Below are positions 12,583-14,895 of a stretch of 14,895 nucleotides of DNA, piece after piece. Positions within the stretch are counted from its first letter, which is position 1; the number at the start of each line of letters is the position of its first letter. The notes beneath the pieces are model-generated. The model was not told the DNA's origin. It worked only from the letters and a program-made list of their open reading frames with translations, and searched no databases. The translations under genes and the position numbers were made by a program. Origin of the DNA: an uncultured Clostridia bacterium (GTDB lineage Bacteria > Bacillota > Clostridia > Lachnospirales > Lachnospiraceae); NCBI GenBank assembly GCA_947304065.1, contig CAMZAI010000050.1:1-14895 (forward strand), in the 5' to 3' direction.

Positions 12583-14202
12583 TCATTTCACTTTGTATTT
12601 ATGCGGATATTCTGCCGTATACTTCTTCCCGTCGAGCTTGTAACGGATCGTAAGCGTGTCCTCGTCCACCGAAACATCGGTCGCGGTCTCGCGCATATGC
12701 ACGAGATTGCGGTACTCTGCGATCTTTGCCGCATCGTAAGAATTCAGATCGTCCGAAGTCAGCCATACCGAGCCGAACAGCGCGTTGACCGTGGCCAGAT
12801 ACGCCTTTTCCTCACGCGTGAGCGAAATATTGTTGTCGCGCAGGAAAAATACGTCCGGGTCGTTGCCGTGCGCGCGGCGGTCGAGGCCGCGGCGGAATAT
12901 CGTATTGTTTATCGAATGCTTGGTAGATACACGCTCTCTGTGGATTATGCGCATGTAGAGCTTGTCGTTCCAGTCGAGGCCGACGTCGCAGCCGATGCGG
13001 CAGTAATCAACAAGTCCGAATGCGGGCATTACGGGCGTTCCGCAGCCGAGGATCAGTTTCTTCCCGCATATCTCACGCAGGAATTCAAGCGCCCTGATCA
13101 TCCTGCCCGCGCGGGACTCGGTAAACGCTCCGTCCTCTTCGCTCCCGTGGTCTCCGGTTGCGTAAGGAGCCACCGCGTACAGGAAATCCAGCTTTACAAG
13201 GTCGAAATTCCACTCGTCGAAAATGCGTCTGAATACGCGTCTTAAGTGCTCTCTTACCTCGGGATTGTCGATGTCGAGCGCATAAAAACCGCTCCAGTTG
13301 CAGCCCGCCTTCCACGGCTCGCCCTTATACTGCAGCAGCCAGTCGGGATGCTTTTTGAATATCTCGGACTTTTCCTCGCACACAAAAGGCGCAAGCCAGA
13401 GTCCTGCCCGAAGGCCTGCCATGTGTATCTCTTCCGAGAGCGGCGCAAGGCCGTTCGGGAACTTCACGGGATCGGTCCTGTCCCAATCGCCCACGAAAGG
13501 CTCCCAGCCGTCGTCGATCTGGAAAAGATCATTGTCGTCAAAGACTTTGATCGCACCCTGCAGGTCCTCAAGAATGCCCCGTTCGTTGATATCCTGGTAA
13601 TGATTGTACCAGCTCGAATAGCCCTTGATCGGAGGCACGTCGTTCTTTATGCCCATCGCCTCGAACCATTTGTCAAATACCTCTTTCTCGCTGCCCTCGG
13701 CGTAGAAAAGGTCAAACGCGTCGAATGTCGCTCCGTGAGACGCAACGCCCTTGCAGTCGCGCTCGATCTTCATCACAGCCTTGGTCGAGTTATAAGTAAA
13801 GAGCGTATAGCCCGACTTCTCGTCGAGCGACGCGAGCAGCCTGTATCGGTCTCCGTCCCTGAAATAGCAGTAGGAAACGCCGTGCAGAATGCCCTTATGC
13901 CAGGGATAATCGACAAAATGATAGTCTCCGTAGCGGTCCAGCGAGAATTTGTCTATGCCGGCCTTCGGAGTCCCGTTCAGTCCCCTGATCCTGCCGTAAG
14001 GCGTATATTCGGGGCTGTAGGTCCAGGTCTGATAGCCGTTGAAGAACATCTTCCTCGACGCCTCGATCGCAAGACGCGCCTCGACCGTGCGGAGCACCTC
14101 GCCCTCCGACACCGGCACTATCACACAGTTTGTACCCTCATGCATTTTCTGGCTTCCGGTCCTGCCGTTAACGCACCATTTCAATACCAGGTCTGCTCCC
14201 AT
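12583..14202 (-). CDS. GH36-type alpha-galactosidase (melibiase-like)
   Basis: Cytoplasmic glycoside hydrolase of 539 residues without signal peptide. An N-terminal beta-rich region (about 1-185) precedes a TIM barrel of clan GH-D. Visible barrel landmarks are GYSSWYNHY (194-202), FQIDDGWEPF (227-236), AGLWLAPF (266-273), the likely nucleophile D339 in DLVKLDFLYA, and the likely acid/base D406 in CRIGCDVGLDW. Both catalytic aspartates are present and correctly ordered. The protein is shorter than classic GH36 enzymes (about 700 residues). It probably removes terminal alpha-galactose from imported oligosaccharides such as melibiose or raffinose-type sugars; alpha-N-acetylgalactosaminidase activity cannot be excluded. 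AAAGGAG 7 to 8 bases upstream supports the start. The gene follows a GH2-type glycosidase by 57 bases on the same strand. Confidence 0.85.
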   Translation of the reverse strand: MGADLVLKWCVNGRTGSQKMHEGTNCVIVPVSEGEVLRTVEARLAIEASRKMFFNGYQTWTYSPEYTPYGRIRGLNGTPKAGIDKFSLDRYGDYHFVDYPWHKGILHGVSYCYFRDGDRYRLLASLDEKSGYTLFTYNSTKAVMKIERDCKGVASHGATFDAFDLFYAEGSEKEVFDKWFEAMGIKNDVPPIKGYSSWYNHYQDINERGILEDLQGAIKVFDDNDLFQIDDGWEPFVGDWDRTDPVKFPNGLAPLSEEIHMAGLRAGLWLAPFVCEEKSEIFKKHPDWLLQYKGEPWKAGCNWSGFYALDIDNPEVREHLRRVFRRIFDEWNFDLVKLDFLYAVAPYATGDHGSEEDGAFTESRAGRMIRALEFLREICGKKLILGCGTPVMPAFGLVDYCRIGCDVGLDWNDKLYMRIIHRERVSTKHSINNTIFRRGLDRRAHGNDPDVFFLRDNNISLTREEKAYLATVNALFGSVWLTSDDLNSYDAAKIAEYRNLVHMRETATDVSVDEDTLTIRYKLDGKKYTAEYPHKYKVK

Positions 14203-14218
14203 AACTTCTCCTTTCGTT

Positions 14219-14240
14219 CAGGACAGAAGAACCGTCCCCC
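14219..14240 (+). repeat. Copy C of the dispersed GGGGAC repeat, between the two glycosidase genes
   Basis: ggacagaagaaccgtcccc (14221-14239) is identical over 19 bases to part of copy A. The outer stem is degraded here: only ggac/gtcc pairs cleanly. It is therefore unlikely to end transcription and leaves the glycosidase operon intact. It sits just upstream of the GH36 ribosome binding site. Confidence 0.7.
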
Positions 14241-14259
14241 TGTCTGAGAAACTCCGTTA

Positions 14260-14895
14260 TTATTGTACCGTAAATTCCACTGTCACGGGCTCCGTCATAT
14301 CCGTTTTTACGGTCAGATGCGCGACGCCCTTCTTCCCCATTGTCCTTAATATCGTTCCGGTCATTCCGCCCTGCGTCGACGCGATGTCGGGGCCCACAAT
14401 ACCGATGATCTCCGGATCGTCGATCTCAAACCGAACCGGCGTCGTCACATACGCCGCAAGAGTGTCGTATTCGTTTAGAACCCTTACGCGCACGAGCGAC
14501 ATATCGAAAGTGTCATCCTGGCGAAGTGCGACCGTACATGCCGCGGTTTCCGTATTGTCCTTATGTCCGTCGGCACCGTCCGCAGCTGTCTTCGCCGGCA
14601 GCCTGCCGCTCCGGTTTATAACAATGCTTCGGCCTTCACTGTCGCTTGCTTTTACCTCAAGATGCAGCTTCTTTCCGGGCGAGAGCTGCTTCACGGCCAC
14701 CGTCTTTCCGTCCTTTATCGCTTCGTACTTCCAGACCACGGCCTCGCCGCCCCAGTTCCCGACGTATTTGCCGAACAGCTCCACGCCGTCCGAATAGCTC
14801 ATATGATAGCGGACCATGCACCATCCCATCCTCATAAGATCGGGCAGCGGAAGTCCCGCGACGCCGTACTGCGCGGCCGCGTTGAGCGACTTGTG
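14260..14895 (-). CDS. GH2 family beta-galactosidase-like protein (C-terminal part only)
   Basis: The frame is open from the right edge of the window to a stop at 14260, giving about 211 C-terminal residues; the catalytic barrel lies outside. The visible part starts with HKSLNAAAQYGVAGLPLPDL and continues MRMGWCMVRYHMSYSDGVELFGKYVGNWGG, then an Ig-like domain with VRVLNEYD, PEIIGIVGPDIASTQGGMTGT and a final strand-rich end. I recognise this from the C-terminal region of clostridial GH2 proteins annotated as beta-galactosidase, where 'IGP..I..QGGM.GT' closes the accessory domain. The exact sugar specificity cannot be judged from this part. It is upstream of, and on the same strand as, the GH36 gene, so the two probably act on the same oligosaccharides. 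Its promoter is outside the window. Confidence 0.72.
   Translation of the reverse strand, partial: HKSLNAAAQYGVAGLPLPDLMRMGWCMVRYHMSYSDGVELFGKYVGNWGGEAVVWKYEAIKDGKTVAVKQLSPGKKLHLEVKASDSEGRSIVINRSGRLPAKTAADGADGHKDNTETAACTVALRQDDTFDMSLVRVRVLNEYDTLAAYVTTPVRFEIDDPEIIGIVGPDIASTQGGMTGTILRTMGKKGVAHLTVKTDMTEPVTVEFTVQ

Noticed and set aside
13246..14247. 333-codon plus-strand frame opposite the GH36 gene
   Set aside because: It is antisense to a gene with intact catalytic motifs. Its last residues (GQKNRP) come from repeat copy C, a known source of spurious protein ends.
1..14895. CRISPR array, tRNA, rRNA, riboswitch, phage or transposase genes, defence system
   Set aside because: I looked on both strands and saw no regularly spaced repeats, tRNA cloverleaf, rRNA sequence, TPP-type aptamer, or proteins of these classes; the only repeat family seen is the short GGGGAC hairpin.

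Overview
The window looks like the chromosome of a Clostridia-class Firmicute, most likely a Lachnospiraceae-type gut or rumen bacterium. The evidence is a DUF4364-family protein, a tig-clpP-clpX-engB protein-quality-control block, strong AGGAGG-type ribosome binding sites, sigma-A-like promoters, a Pro/Thr-linker lipoprotein, and an intracellular GH36/GH2 glycosidase pair. Codon use leans to G/C and looks even across the window. I see no phage genes, transposase, tRNA, rRNA or CRISPR array.

Layout, left to right. (1) 1-1041, plus strand: the 3' end of a DUF4364 gene, then a two-pass membrane protein with a TPM-like central domain. (2) 994-7876, minus strand: transcribed right to left as a lipoprotein with a putative zinc-peptidase domain, thiN (thiamine pyrophosphokinase), tig, clpP, clpX, a hairpin terminator, and engB. 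The engB 3' end overlaps the membrane-protein gene tail to tail. tig has its own predicted promoter. (3) 7877-8074: a divergent promoter region for the lipoprotein and glmM. (4) 8075-9427, plus strand: glmM (phosphoglucosamine mutase). (5) 9428-9517: a long imperfect hairpin that can terminate both converging transcripts. (6) 9518-12491, minus strand: a two-gene operon, a DJ-1/PfpI protein followed by a cytoplasmic PAS-rich hybrid histidine kinase. (7) 12552-14895, minus strand: a GH36-type alpha-galactosidase preceded by a truncated GH2 beta-galactosidase-like gene, ending in a strong terminator.

How the genes work together. Trigger factor catches nascent chains, ClpXP degrades unfolded or tagged proteins, and EngB supports 50S ribosome assembly, so this block is core proteostasis. 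In relatives a lon gene usually sits between clpX and engB; here there is only a 91-bp gap. GlmM makes glucosamine-1-phosphate for peptidoglycan. The GH36/GH2 pair probably clears galactose-containing oligosaccharides inside the cell. The DJ-1/hybrid kinase pair looks like a stress- or signal-sensing module of unknown input.

Most of the window is ordinary. The points worth a second look are: a dispersed hairpin repeat with core ggacagaagaaccgtcccc (three copies, all between genes); the propeller-plus-HExxH lipoprotein; the DJ-1/PAS kinase operon; and the missing lon.
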